Source: JAFAMS01 sp963715815 (lineage in GTDB: Bacteria > Vulcanimicrobiota > Vulcanimicrobiia > Vulcanimicrobiales > Vulcanimicrobiaceae). Taken from it: DNA of 64,000 bases. How positions within the stretch are numbered: the first letter of the stretch is position 1; each line of letters starts with the position of its first letter. The stretch is from NCBI GenBank assembly GCA_963715815.1, contig OY970278.1, positions 1,984,001 through 2,048,000 on the forward strand, written 5' to 3'. Of this stretch, positions 37,691 through 47,215 are shown in pieces. A program made the translations under genes and the position numbers. The notes beneath the pieces are model-generated. The model worked only from the letters and a program-made list of their open reading frames with translations. It ran no database searches and had not been told where the DNA came from.

Positions 37691-38374
37691 ATGTTCGAAG
37701 CACTCGAAGACTACCGGTTCAGCCGGCGTCAGGCTCAGCGGGCCTCACAGGCCAGGCCACTTTTCGCAGCCCTGTACTCTCTGGACATGGGTCGCTCCTG
37801 GCTCCCGGCCTATGGCGCCGACCTTACCCCAGGGGGCTTTAAGCTTCTGTGCCACGGCACGATCCGTGAGGGAGAGATCCCAATGCGGCTCTCGCTTGAC
37901 TCGCGAACTCTGGACGTCCGCGCCCGTCAGGTCTGGCACACCAGCGGTGAACTAAAGGGGGCCGATGTTCAAGAGTACGGCGTAGAGATCCTGACGCTGG
38001 GAACGGCCGGTCGCGACGTCATCACGGAGTGGCTCGACCGCGAGGCGATCGTCCAGGCCGAAGAAGCCCCCGAAACCGAGCTGCTTCGAATCGATCCGGA
38101 CGACGTTAGCAAATTGATTCCGGCCGAATTTCAGCACCGCGTAATCCAGGCGCTCATCCGCTCCGGTCGCCTCGCGCCGGATCGCTCTGGTCGATATCCA
38201 ACCCTCACGTACGGGTATGGCGGCGTCGCCAAGCATGACGGCAGACCCATGCATCAATTCATTGTCCACTCGCGCGTAATTCGAGGGACAGATGTCTACT
38301 CGTATGCGACGCGTGTCAGCGTCGACGAATCCGGAACCAATCTCTTCTTCGAACGAGCGGCCTCCGCGGCTTAA
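37691..38374 (+). CDS. PilZ-domain protein (paralogue B)
   Basis: The 227-residue protein has the PilZ pattern at residues ~10-110: R13xxxR17 and D44-L-T-P-G-G, with Thr instead of Ser. A variable hinge and a strand-rich C-terminal domain (LTYGYGGVAKHDGRPMHQF... then VSVDESGTNLFF) follow. The same domain order occurs in paralogue A at 21.4-22.0 kb. c-di-GMP binding is likely but less certain because of the altered motif. It is divergent from the rRNA operon promoter and overlaps the dehydrogenase gene convergently by four bases. Confidence 0.75.
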   Translation: MFEALEDYRFSRRQAQRASQARPLFAALYSLDMGRSWLPAYGADLTPGGFKLLCHGTIREGEIPMRLSLDSRTLDVRARQVWHTSGELKGADVQEYGVEILTLGTAGRDVITEWLDREAIVQAEEAPETELLRIDPDDVSKLIPAEFQHRVIQALIRSGRLAPDRSGRYPTLTYGYGGVAKHDGRPMHQFIVHSRVIRGTDVYSYATRVSVDESGTNLFFERAASAA

Positions 38375-39945
38375 TTGACCTTCCGCGAAATCGCTTTCGC
38401 CTGGAGAAAGAGCAACAGATAGTCATAGCCCCCGGCCTTCGAGTCGGTCCCGCTCATATTGAAACCGCCGAAGGGGTGTCCCCCGACCATTGCGCCGGTC
38501 GACTTTCTATTAAGGTAGAGGTTACCGACGAAGAACTCGCTCGAGGCACGCTCCAACTTCTTCTCATCCTTTGAGTAGACGCTGCCGGTCAGTCCGAACT
38601 CGGTATTGTTCGCGATCTCAAGTGCCTGATCGAAGTCTCGGGCTTTGATGACGGCGAGGACCGGACCGAAGATCTCTTCCTGAGCGATCCGCGCATTCGG
38701 GGCGATGTCGGCTATCAGGGTTGGCGGAACGTAGTATCCGCCGTCGGTATCGATCGGCTCGCCGCCGGCGAGCAACCGTCCTTCGCGCTTTCCGACCTCG
38801 ATGTAGTCGATAATCGATTTGCGGGCGCCTTCGTTGATCACAGGACCCATATAGGTTTCCGGACGGCCGGGATCTCCAGTTACGATGGTCGAGATCCGCT
38901 TGCGAAGCCGTTCGAGAAACTCGTCGTAGACCGGTGCCTCGACGATCGCGCGCGAGCACGCAGAGCACTTCTGCCCTTGGAATCCGTACGCGGAAACCGC
39001 AACGCCCTCGACCGCTTTCTCCAGATCGGCGTCCGCCGCTACGATGATCGAGTCTTTACCGCCCATCTCGGCGATGACGCGCTTGATCCACTTCTGTCCC
39101 GGTTGTGTCTTCGCCGCGAGCTCGTTGATATGCAGTCCGACTTCTTTGCTGCCCGTGAACGCAATGAAGCGCGCCTTCGGATGCGCGACCAGCGCATCGC
39201 CGATCGTTCGTCCCGAACCCGGAACGAAATTGACGACTCCTGGCGGCAAACCGGCCTCGTGCAGCAGATCGACGAAGACGGCTGCGATCACCGCGGCGTC
39301 ACTCGATGGCTTCAACACAACGGTATTCCCGGTCACGAGCGCCGCAGTCGTCATTCCGGCCATGATCGCGAACGCAAAATTCCACGGTGGAATAACGATG
39401 CCGACGCCTAGCGGAATATAGCGCAGCAAATTCTCCTCACCACTGATCGGAACGAGTGCCGGCGGCTTGTCGTAACGCAACGCTTCGCGTGCGTAGAATT
39501 CCATGAAGTCTATCGCTTCGGCCGTGTCGGCGTCGGCTTCCGGCCAGCTCTTGCCGACCTCGAGCACAAGGAGCGCATTGAAATCATCGCGGCGCTGACG
39601 AACGATATCCGCAGCGCGGAACAAAATCTCGGCACGCTCTTGTGCGTTCGTGTCTTTCCACGTTGCAAAGCGGCGGAAAGCTGTTTCGAGAGCTTCGTTC
39701 GCTTGTTCGAGCGAAGCCGACGCAACCTCGCCGATTACTTCTTCCGGGTGCGCCGGATTGATCGAACGGATCGTCGCCAAAGCGTCGATCTTCTTGCCGT
39801 CGATGACGAGCGGGTAACGCGCGCCCGATCGTTGTCTGGCGCGGCCGAGCGCGGCCTCAAGTGATGCACGGTCCGTCGGGTCCCTGAAATCCCGGATCGT
39901 TTCGTTTCGGAACGGGCCAATGGCCCGGACTGCAGTCGTCGCCAT
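38371..39945 (-). CDS. L-glutamate gamma-semialdehyde (P5C) dehydrogenase
   Basis: The 524-residue NAD-dependent aldehyde dehydrogenase is of the RocA/PutA-C-terminal type, which oxidises glutamate semialdehyde to glutamate in proline and arginine breakdown. It has the cofactor loop IPPWNFAFAIMAGMTTAAL, the glutamate base region IAEMGGKDSIIVAADADLE, and the catalytic Cys in GFQGQKCSACSRAIVE. The start ATG 39945 has GGAGGG five bases upstream. It is divergent from lhgO. Confidence 0.9.
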   Translation of the reverse strand: MATTAVRAIGPFRNETIRDFRDPTDRASLEAALGRARQRSGARYPLVIDGKKIDALATIRSINPAHPEEVIGEVASASLEQANEALETAFRRFATWKDTNAQERAEILFRAADIVRQRRDDFNALLVLEVGKSWPEADADTAEAIDFMEFYAREALRYDKPPALVPISGEENLLRYIPLGVGIVIPPWNFAFAIMAGMTTAALVTGNTVVLKPSSDAAVIAAVFVDLLHEAGLPPGVVNFVPGSGRTIGDALVAHPKARFIAFTGSKEVGLHINELAAKTQPGQKWIKRVIAEMGGKDSIIVAADADLEKAVEGVAVSAYGFQGQKCSACSRAIVEAPVYDEFLERLRKRISTIVTGDPGRPETYMGPVINEGARKSIIDYIEVGKREGRLLAGGEPIDTDGGYYVPPTLIADIAPNARIAQEEIFGPVLAVIKARDFDQALEIANNTEFGLTGSVYSKDEKKLERASSEFFVGNLYLNRKSTGAMVGGHPFGGFNMSGTDSKAGGYDYLLLFLQAKAISRKVN

Positions 39946-40010
39946 ATGCGCCCTCCTTCTACCCGAAACCGCAAAGTGCTCTGCGGCCGGCGCGGAGAAA
40001 CGCCGCATTC

Positions 40011-41237
40011 GTGAAGTACGATGTAGCGATCGTCGGCGGCGGGATCGTCGGCCTGGCGACCTCCCGCGAACTGCTCCGGCGCTTCCCGGGCTTACGCCTC
40101 GCCAACGTCGAGAAGGAAGCCGACTGGCACCAGCACCAGAGCGGACACAACAGCGGCGTGATCCATTCGGGGATCTATTATAAGCCCGGCTCGCTCAAAG
40201 CAAAGTTGTGCGTCGAAGGCCGGCGCCTGTTATGGCGCTATTGCGATGAGCGCGGAATTCCGTATAAGGGCGTCGGCAAGTTGATCGTCGCGACCGAAGA
40301 AAATGAGATCCCGCGCCTGATGGATCTCTTCGAACGCGGAAAGCAAAACGACGTCGAAAATCTCGAGCTGCTCGACGCCGCGCAAATCAACGAGCGAGAG
40401 CCGCATTGTCGTGGCGTGCGCGCAATCTCCTCACCCGTCACTGGAATCGTTGACTACCGCGTCGTCGCCCGTGCATATGCCGAGGACGTGCGCTCGATGG
40501 GCGGCGAGCTCTTTCTCTCGCACGAAGTCACCGGCGTGATACGTCGCAACGGCACGACCGTACTCGAGTCGCCCGCCGGCGAAATCGAGGCCGCCGCAGC
40601 AATCACGTGCGCCGGACTCTATTCCGATAAGCTCGCGCGCATGACGGGTGGCTTACGCGATCCGAAGATCGTTCCGTTCCGGGGCGATTACTTGATCTTG
40701 CGTCCGGAGAAGCGATATCTCGTCAAAGGAAACATCTATCCCGTTCCCGATCCGGCTTTTCCATTTCTTGGCGTGCACTTTACGCCGCGCATGGACGGGG
40801 ACGTCTGGCTCGGTCCGAACGCCGTGCTTGCGTTTGCACGCGAAGGCTACCGCTTCTCGGACATCAATCCCAAAGAGCTCATTGACGCCGTCGCTTATCC
40901 GGGCTTCCTGAAGCTCGCGCTGAAATACTGGCAAACCGGCGCCGGCGAAATGTTTCGCGATCTCAGCCGTAGTGCGTACGTCAAAGCGCTGCAACGCTAC
41001 ATTCCCGAACTGAAGCCTGAAGATTGCTTGCCCGGGCCCTCGGGCGTTCGCGCGCAAGCGATGAGCGCCGACGGCTCACTGATCGACGATTTCGTCTTCG
41101 ACGGGGCCGAAGGTATCGTGCACGTTCGCAACGCTCCCTCACCGGGAGCTACGTCCTCGCTTGCGATTGCGCGCTATGTCGCCGACGAAGCCGAGCGGCG
41201 TTTCATTCTCTCCTCGCCGACAAAGATAGCGACATGA
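40011..41237 (+). CDS. lhgO: L-2-hydroxyglutarate oxidase/dehydrogenase
   Basis: The 408-residue FAD-dependent oxidoreductase has a DAO fold. The dinucleotide-binding start VAIVGGGIVGLATSREL and the family block HQSGHNSGVIHSGIYYKPGS match LhgO/L2HGDH, which oxidises L-2-hydroxyglutarate to 2-oxoglutarate. The C-terminal SGVRAQAMSADGSLIDDF segment agrees. It starts with GTG. Its stop overlaps the start of the sulfurtransferase gene (ATGA), so the two are coupled. Confidence 0.92.
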   Translation: MKYDVAIVGGGIVGLATSRELLRRFPGLRLANVEKEADWHQHQSGHNSGVIHSGIYYKPGSLKAKLCVEGRRLLWRYCDERGIPYKGVGKLIVATEENEIPRLMDLFERGKQNDVENLELLDAAQINEREPHCRGVRAISSPVTGIVDYRVVARAYAEDVRSMGGELFLSHEVTGVIRRNGTTVLESPAGEIEAAAAITCAGLYSDKLARMTGGLRDPKIVPFRGDYLILRPEKRYLVKGNIYPVPDPAFPFLGVHFTPRMDGDVWLGPNAVLAFAREGYRFSDINPKELIDAVAYPGFLKLALKYWQTGAGEMFRDLSRSAYVKALQRYIPELKPEDCLPGPSGVRAQAMSADGSLIDDFVFDGAEGIVHVRNAPSPGATSSLAIARYVADEAERRFILSSPTKIAT

Positions 41238-42064
41238 ATCTATTCGTTGAAGTTGATTGGCTGGCCGCGCATCTTAGCGATCCTGATATCGTCATTGTCG
41301 ATACGCGCAGCACGCCGCACGGCGCTCCGGGCCAAGTGCTCGAAAGCGGACGCAATCAGTATGCCAAAGGGCATATCCCCGGCGCCGTATACCTTGACTA
41401 CGCCGAAGACTTGCACGATCTCGCGACGCCGTACGCAGCGCGCGTGGCGCCACCCGAACGTTTCGCTGAAGTCGTCGGCAATATTGGGATCGGCGATCGC
41501 ACTTGCGTCATCGCGTACGATGACGGCAACGTTCCGTACGCGGCGCGCATGGTTTGGATGCTGCGCTACTACGGACACGACAACGCGTCGATTTTAGCCG
41601 GCGGGATTCGCGATTGGGCCGCAGCCGGACAACCGCTCGTGCGCGACGTTCCGCCGCTTGCGCCGCAACATTTTACGCCGAAAGTGCGTCCCGAATTACG
41701 TGCCGGCAAAGATGAAGTTCTAGCCGTTGCTCAAGGCACAAGTGAAGCGCTGCTGCTCGAAACGCAACGCGACGGAACCTATGCCACGCGCGATCGCGAC
41801 ATTAAAGGCGCGCGGCGCTTGTCAGCGTCGGCGCTTCTCGAAGATGCACGCGGCGGACGAATTGCGTCAGCCGAAAGATTGCAAGAGCTAACGCGCGGCC
41901 TGGACCGCGAGCGACGCACGATTGTTTCATGCGGCAGCGGCGTAGGGGCCGCCGGTTCCTATCTTGCGCTACTCGAGGCGGGCTTCACGAACGTCGCCGT
42001 ATACGATGGCTCCTGGATGGAATGGAGCCACGACAACCTTCCGACGGTTCCGAAGAAAAGCTAA
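41234..42064 (+). CDS. rhodanese-type sulfurtransferase
   Basis: The 276-residue protein has two tandem rhodanese domains. The first contains VIVDTRSTP and YAKGHIPGAVYLDYAEDLHD; the second carries the active-site cysteine in IVSCGSGVGAAGSYLALLEAG. The CGSGV loop resembles 3-mercaptopyruvate sulfurtransferases rather than thiosulfate sulfurtransferases. It therefore probably moves sulfur to thiols or cyanide. It is translationally coupled to lhgO and overlaps the trpA end convergently by four bases. Confidence 0.88.
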   Translation: MNLFVEVDWLAAHLSDPDIVIVDTRSTPHGAPGQVLESGRNQYAKGHIPGAVYLDYAEDLHDLATPYAARVAPPERFAEVVGNIGIGDRTCVIAYDDGNVPYAARMVWMLRYYGHDNASILAGGIRDWAAAGQPLVRDVPPLAPQHFTPKVRPELRAGKDEVLAVAQGTSEALLLETQRDGTYATRDRDIKGARRLSASALLEDARGGRIASAERLQELTRGLDRERRTIVSCGSGVGAAGSYLALLEAGFTNVAVYDGSWMEWSHDNLPTVPKKS

Positions 42065-42882
42065 GTCGCGCTCGCGGCAGCCGGGGCTGCGCTGCGCTTG
42101 CACGCGAGACGCAACAAACGCACGAGGCGCGTCGCCGCCGCGGCTGCGTTCGGCGCGCCCTTTGCGGCCGCATATGCATCGACGATCGCGCTTCCGACGA
42201 TGACGCCGTCGGTGTAATCGCGGACCGCAACGATATGTGGTGCTTTGCTGATGCCAAAGCCGGCCGCGATCGGCCGGCCCGTCATCTTGCGCAGCTTCTC
42301 AAGTTGCGCGCGCACGCCGCTCGTGTCGGGTGCATCTTTCGTACCGGTAACGCCGAGCCGCGAGACCAGATACGTGAAGCCTTCGCTCTCCCCGGCGATC
42401 TTGCGCATCCGTTCATCCGGCGTCGTCGGCGAGACGAACATCGGCATGATCAAGCCGTTCTTGCGGATGACCTCGCGAATCGGGTCGAGCTCTTCCAGCG
42501 GGACATCGGGGATGATCACGCCGACGACGCCGTGACGCTTCGCGCCCATCGCAAACTTCTCGATGCCGTATTGGAGAATCGGGTTCACATACGTGAATAG
42601 GATGACCGGCGCTTTCGTCTGTCCGACAAGACGCATTACGCCGTCGATATTCGTCCCTGCCGCAATCGCACGCTGCCCACCCGCGGCAATCGTCGGCCCA
42701 TCCGCGAGCGGATCCCCGTAAGGTATCCCGAGCTCGACGATGTCAACGCCGGCTTCGACGATTGCGTCGATCACAGCGCGGCTCGTCTCCATGTCCGGGT
42801 CGCCCGCGACGACGTAACCGATCAGCGCGCAGCGGTCGTCTTTTTTAGCCTTTGCAAAAGCTTCGTCGAGTGCGGTTGCCAT
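42061..42882 (-). CDS. trpA: tryptophan synthase alpha chain
   Basis: The 273-residue TIM-barrel subunit cleaves indole-3-glycerol phosphate. Catalytic residues are seen in the E and D of VDIVELGIPYGDPLADGPTIA, and the phosphate-site block is GFGISKAPH. It follows trpB with a one-base overlap and is the last gene of the trp set. The C-terminal tail is Ala-rich. Confidence 0.96.
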   Translation of the reverse strand: MATALDEAFAKAKKDDRCALIGYVVAGDPDMETSRAVIDAIVEAGVDIVELGIPYGDPLADGPTIAAGGQRAIAAGTNIDGVMRLVGQTKAPVILFTYVNPILQYGIEKFAMGAKRHGVVGVIIPDVPLEELDPIREVIRKNGLIMPMFVSPTTPDERMRKIAGESEGFTYLVSRLGVTGTKDAPDTSGVRAQLEKLRKMTGRPIAAGFGISKAPHIVAVRDYTDGVIVGSAIVDAYAAAKGAPNAAAAATRLVRLLRLACKRSAAPAAASAT

Positions 42883-44090
42883 TATGCCGGCACCGCTTCG
42901 GTGAACATGGCTTCAGCTTCTGCTTTTTCGATCTGCGTGACGTCCTTGTCTCCACGACCGCTCATGTTGACCACGATCAGCGCGTCCTCGCCGCGCTCTT
43001 TCGCTAATTTCTCCGCGTACGCAAGGGCGTGCGCCGTCTCGAGCGCCGGGATGATCCCTTCGGTGCTCGCGCACGATCGGAACGCCGCGAGCGCTTCTGC
43101 ATCGGTCGCGGCGACGTACTTCGCGCGTCCACTATCCTTGAGGAATGCATGCTCGGGTCCGACGCCGGGATAATCCAAACCAGCGCTGACCGAATGCGTC
43201 GGGCGCACTTGGCCGTCTTTCGTCTGCAGTAAGTACGACCGCGAACCGTGCAGGATGCCGATCGAGCCCGCCGCGAGCGCAGCAGCGGTCTCTTGCGTAT
43301 CGAGCCCCTTGCCGGCGGCCTCCACGCCCCACAAGTTCACGTTGCGATCGTCGAGGAATGCGGTGAAGATACCCATCGCATTGCTGCCGCCGCCGACACA
43401 TGCAATGATGTCGCTGGGCAGACGGCCGAACTTCGATTGACATTGAACGCGGACTTCGTCGCCGATGATACGTTGAAATTCACGCACCATGAATGGGTAG
43501 GGATGCGCACCGACGACGCTTCCGATTACATAGAAGGTGTCGTCGCATTGTGAAGCCCAGACGCGGAACGCTTCGTTGGTCGCATCCTTGAGCGTTTGGG
43601 TACCACCCGTGACTTCGTGAACGGTCGCACCTAAGAGACGCATAACGTAGACGTTGAGAGCTTGACGCTCGACGTCGACTGCGCCCATGTACACTTCAAC
43701 CGGAATTCCCAGCTTTGCGCCGATCGTCGCGACGGCGACGCCGTGCTGTCCTGCGCCTGTCTCGGCAATTAGGCGTTTCTTGCCCATGCGCTTCGCGAGC
43801 AGCGCTTGTCCGATTGTATTATTGACTTTGTGCGCGCCGGTGTGATTGAGATCTTCGCGCTTAAAAACAATCGTTGCGGAGCGCGGTTGCCCGAAACGCT
43901 TTGCGGTCGTCAGCGGCGATGGCCTGCCGACATAATCGCTGAGCAATCCGTGAAACTCATCCCAAAACGACGGATCAGCAAATGCTTCCGACATTGCGGT
44001 CTCGACATCGGCAAGCGGTTTGACGAGCACTTCGGGCACCCATCGTCCACCAAATTCGCCGAAGTATCCGCGCTCGTCAGGCTTGTGCAT
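42882..44090 (-). CDS. trpB: tryptophan synthase beta chain
   Basis: The 402-residue PLP enzyme joins indole and serine. It starts GYFGEFGGRWVPEVLVKPL and has the PLP lysine K88 in LNHTGAHKVNNTIGQALLAK, the phosphate-binding GGGSNAMG, and AETGAGQHGVA for the indole tunnel. It overlaps trpF by 14 bases. Confidence 0.97.
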   Translation of the reverse strand: MHKPDERGYFGEFGGRWVPEVLVKPLADVETAMSEAFADPSFWDEFHGLLSDYVGRPSPLTTAKRFGQPRSATIVFKREDLNHTGAHKVNNTIGQALLAKRMGKKRLIAETGAGQHGVAVATIGAKLGIPVEVYMGAVDVERQALNVYVMRLLGATVHEVTGGTQTLKDATNEAFRVWASQCDDTFYVIGSVVGAHPYPFMVREFQRIIGDEVRVQCQSKFGRLPSDIIACVGGGSNAMGIFTAFLDDRNVNLWGVEAAGKGLDTQETAAALAAGSIGILHGSRSYLLQTKDGQVRPTHSVSAGLDYPGVGPEHAFLKDSGRAKYVAATDAEALAAFRSCASTEGIIPALETAHALAYAEKLAKERGEDALIVVNMSGRGDKDVTQIEKAEAEAMFTEAVPA

Positions 44091-44709
44091 CTGCCTCCCT
44101 CACCGCGCGCACGAACGCGCGTACTTTTGTTTCGTCTTTTCGACCGCCCGTTTCGACCCCGGACCTGACGTCGACGGCATTCGGCCTCAGAAGCCGAATG
44201 CATTCGCCGACGTTTTCGGCCGTAAGGCCGCCTGAAACTGCAAAGAAAGCGGGCTTGGACGCTTGTGCGAGGTCCGACCAAGCAAGTGTGACCCCGGTCC
44301 CACCGCGCTTGCTCGGATGCCACGCGTCAAAAAGCGGAATTCCACGCGCGTATTCAGCCGCTCGCGCGAATTGGCCGGCGTCGCCTTCAGGGCCGCCAAG
44401 ATGCAGTGCTTTTAGGTACGCCGAATTCGCGAGGCGCTCGCAGAGGGCGGGTGGCTCGTCGCCGCTGAACTGCAGCCGCAAGCTCGGGATGGCTTCTTGC
44501 GCGCTTCGAACCTCTTCCTCACTCGGATCGACGAACACGCCGAAGATCGCCGCAAACGGCGGCAGGCGCGAGGCGATGCCGGCGGCGACGTCGATTGAGA
44601 CCCGCCGATCGCTCGAAGCGAAGATGAATCCGATCGCGTCTGCGCCCGCGTCGAGCGCTAGCGCGGCATCGTCGTAGGATGCGCAACCGCAGATTTTGAT
44701 GCGTGTCAG
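44077..44709 (-). CDS. trpF: phosphoribosylanthranilate isomerase
   Basis: The enzyme makes CdRP from phosphoribosylanthranilate. The standard start codon in the frame (GTG 44538) would cut off the first 57 residues, but the reading frame stays open upstream and encodes the family start IKICGCASYDDAALALDAGA and GFIF, including the catalytic Cys of KICG. The best start is CTG at 44709, overlapping the trpC stop as CTGA. The catalytic Asp is in NAVDVRSGVE. Length from that start is 210 residues, normal for TrpF. Confidence 0.9.
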   Translation of the reverse strand: MTRIKICGCASYDDAALALDAGADAIGFIFASSDRRVSIDVAAGIASRLPPFAAIFGVFVDPSEEEVRSAQEAIPSLRLQFSGDEPPALCERLANSAYLKALHLGGPEGDAGQFARAAEYARGIPLFDAWHPSKRGGTGVTLAWSDLAQASKPAFFAVSGGLTAENVGECIRLLRPNAVDVRSGVETGGRKDETKVRAFVRAVREADAQA

Positions 44710-45509
44710 TGGAGTGCCGGAACCGCCTTGATTCCGCCGATCAACTCGGCCGGATCCGATGCGCGCATCAGAGTCTCGCCGATCAAGAAACCGCGCGCAC
44801 CTGCCTTGATGAGATCGCGCGTGTCTTCCGCCGAATTTATGCCGCTTTCGCTGATCGCTAGCACACCCGCGGGAACGTGCGGCAGCAGCTCTTCCGCAAC
44901 TCCAAGATTCGTTTCGAACGTACGCAGATCGCGCGTGTTGATGCCGAGCAGCGTTACGCCTGCAGATAGGGATCGTTCCAGCTCACGTTCGTCATGAATC
45001 TCGACGAGCACATCGAGCTGCCAGCGGCGCGCTTCGCGCAGCAGCATCGCAAGCGTTTCATCATCTATCCCGGCGACGATGGCAAGAATAGCGTCGGCAC
45101 CATACGCCGCCGATTGTGCGACCTGATACGGATCGTTCAGAAAATCTTTGCGCAAGATCGGAAGCGCAGCCGCGTCGCGCGTTTGATCGAGATACGCCAG
45201 ATCACCAAGAAAATGATCGGTCTCCGTAAGCACGCTGATTGCGTCGGCACCGGCTTTGGCGTAACGTTTCGCGACGGCAGCCGGATCGAGCTCACGTACG
45301 ATCAAGCCGCGTGAAGGCGACGCGCGCTTGATCTCAGCGATAACTGCGGGTCCGCGGGAGCGTTCTAGAGCTCCGCGAAACGACCGGCGCTCGTGCATTC
45401 GCGATTCGGCCCGCGCTTCGATACGCTCGAATGGCTCCGCTTTACGTTCGCGTTCGAGGACGGCCGCTTTCGACGCGTAGAGCTTGGCGAGGATATCGAG
45501 GTCGGTCAT
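44706..45509 (-). CDS. trpC: indole-3-glycerol phosphate synthase
   Basis: The 267-residue TIM-barrel enzyme closes the indole ring. Family landmarks are AEIKRASPSRGLI (catalytic Lys and binding residues), AISVLTETDHFLG, ILRKDFLNDPYQ, LGINTRDLRTFETN and ISESGINSAED. It is directly after trpD (adjacent stop and start) and overlaps trpF. Confidence 0.96.
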   Translation of the reverse strand: MTDLDILAKLYASKAAVLERERKAEPFERIEARAESRMHERRSFRGALERSRGPAVIAEIKRASPSRGLIVRELDPAAVAKRYAKAGADAISVLTETDHFLGDLAYLDQTRDAAALPILRKDFLNDPYQVAQSAAYGADAILAIVAGIDDETLAMLLREARRWQLDVLVEIHDERELERSLSAGVTLLGINTRDLRTFETNLGVAEELLPHVPAGVLAISESGINSAEDTRDLIKAGARGFLIGETLMRASDPAELIGGIKAVPALH

Positions 45510-46529
45510 TTACGCGAACTCCATTTGCGGACGGCTACGTAGCGCGTCCAACGCCCGAAGAGCATTCCCCTCAGAGATAGTGTTACGGGCAAGAACCAGA
45601 CCCTCGTCAATCGAGCGGACTTGCCCCGCGACGACGAACGCGAGCGCTGCATTGAGGCACACGACGTCCGACCGCGGAGATCGCTCGCCTCCCAGAATCG
45701 CCAGCAGCGCCTGGGCATTCGTCGCCGTGTCACCGCCGCGAAGCTGCTCGAGAGAGGCAGAGATCCCGTAGTCGTCCGGCATCAACGTCCATTCGTGCGC
45801 ACCGGAGGAATCAAATTGATAGACCCGCGTCGGGACATCGCCCGCGATCTCGTCCAGGCCATTGGTCCCATGGACGATCGCGCCGGCTTCTGAGCCCAAT
45901 CCCCTAAGCGCCTCACCCAGCAGTGGCACCCAGTGCTCGACCGGAACGCCGATCACCTGGCGTTTAGCGCGCGCAGGGTTCGTCAGCGGGCCTAGCATGT
46001 TGAAAATCGTTCGCACTCCCATCTCACGCCGGATGGGGGCGACGGCGCGCATCGCCGGATGGTAGTGCTGTGCAAAAAGAAACGCGACGTGGTGATCGCG
46101 CAGCTGGCGGCCTGCTTCTTCGGGCGATACGTCGATGCGCACGCCCACAGCTTCTAAAACATCGGCGCTTCCGCAGTTGCTCGAAGCCGCGCGGTTGCCG
46201 TGCTTTGCAACGCGCAAGCCCGCACCGGCCAAAATGAAAGCGACTGCGGTTGAGATGTTGATTGTGCCGACGGCGTCGCCGCCGGTCCCGCATACGTCGA
46301 CGACGTCGAGATCGTGCGAAACGTGCAAACTGCGTTCGCGCATGGCGCGGGCGGCGCCGACGACTTCCGAAACAGACTCACCTTTGGTTGCAAGCGCAGC
46401 AAGGAATGCCGCAGCTTGGATCGCAGTGATCTTCTCGTCCATGATCGCGCCGAAGATCTCCGTCATCTGCTCCGCACTCAGGTCTTCGCGGCGGACGACG
46501 TGCCGAAGCAACTCGCTGAACGCCTTCAC
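45510..46529 (-). CDS. trpD: anthranilate phosphoribosyltransferase
   Basis: The 339-residue enzyme adds the phosphoribosyl group to anthranilate. The PRPP site VCGTGGDAVGTINISTAVA and KHGNRAASSNCGSADVLEA are intact, as is IFNMLGPLTNP. The start GTG 46529 overlaps the trpG stop as GTGA; upstream in-frame codons have no family similarity. Confidence 0.95.
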   Translation of the reverse strand: MKAFSELLRHVVRREDLSAEQMTEIFGAIMDEKITAIQAAAFLAALATKGESVSEVVGAARAMRERSLHVSHDLDVVDVCGTGGDAVGTINISTAVAFILAGAGLRVAKHGNRAASSNCGSADVLEAVGVRIDVSPEEAGRQLRDHHVAFLFAQHYHPAMRAVAPIRREMGVRTIFNMLGPLTNPARAKRQVIGVPVEHWVPLLGEALRGLGSEAGAIVHGTNGLDEIAGDVPTRVYQFDSSGAHEWTLMPDDYGISASLEQLRGGDTATNAQALLAILGGERSPRSDVVCLNAALAFVVAGQVRSIDEGLVLARNTISEGNALRALDALRSRPQMEFA

Positions 46530-47104
46530 TCGCGCGCGATTTCCATGAAGTTCTTGGCCAGCTGCTCGCCGTGCTCGGTCAATATTGATTCCGGATGGAA
46601 CTGCACGCCGAAGATTGGTAGATCGCGATGCGCCACGCCTTGGATTACGCCATCTTCGCTGGTTGCAAGCGTTCGTAGCGAGGCCGGAAACGATTGCGGG
46701 ACGACGCATAGCGAATGATAGCGGGTAGCGCCAAACGGCGACGGGAGTCCATCGAAGATTGCCGTTCCGTCATGCGTAATCGCCGAGATCTTTCCGTGCA
46801 TTAGCCGCGGCGCGTGATCGACGATCCCACCGAAAACCAGCCCAATCGCCTGCGCGCCTAAACAAACGCCCAAAACCGGATGCCCATCCCGTGCAGCGCT
46901 TCGAATCAGCGTGCAGGTCGCGCCGGCATCCTCAGGTCGTCCCGGCCCCGGTCCGAACACGGCCGCATCGTAGCTGCGCATCTTCGATTCGTCGAGCACC
47001 GGGTCGTCGTTGCGCAACACCTCGACGTCTGCGCCTGCCTTGCCGAACAGGTGCGCGAGATTGTACGTGAACGAGTCGTAGTTGTCGACGAGCAGAATTT
47101 TCAT
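46526..47104 (-). CDS. trpG: anthranilate synthase glutamine amidotransferase component
   Basis: The 192-residue class I amidotransferase supplies ammonia to TrpE. It starts MKILLVDNYDSFTYNLAHLF and has the nucleophile in GVCLGAQAIG plus HPES for the triad. The ATG 47104 is chosen by family fit. The 111-base gap before it contains the recurrent GC-rich element. Confidence 0.95.
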   Translation of the reverse strand: MKILLVDNYDSFTYNLAHLFGKAGADVEVLRNDDPVLDESKMRSYDAAVFGPGPGRPEDAGATCTLIRSAARDGHPVLGVCLGAQAIGLVFGGIVDHAPRLMHGKISAITHDGTAIFDGLPSPFGATRYHSLCVVPQSFPASLRTLATSEDGVIQGVAHRDLPIFGVQFHPESILTEHGEQLAKNFMEIARE

Positions 47105-47158
47105 TTTAAAGGCGCTCCGCCCCGGGTTCCGCGCCGCCCACGCAAGGCGTGGGGCCCT
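47105..47158 (-). repeat. recurrent leader element, copy A (before trpG)
   Basis: Read on the minus strand it contains a CCCACGC/GCGTGGG hairpin followed by GCGCGGAACCCGGGGCGGAGCGCC, ending four bases before the trpG ATG. The same core recurs before rpmJ and adk. The GGAG part may act as the ribosome-binding site. Confidence 0.6.
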
Positions 47159-47215
47159 CAAAAAGACCTCGCAACAACGCAGTTGCCATTGCACGATCGT
47201 CCTGCGCTCGGTCCA

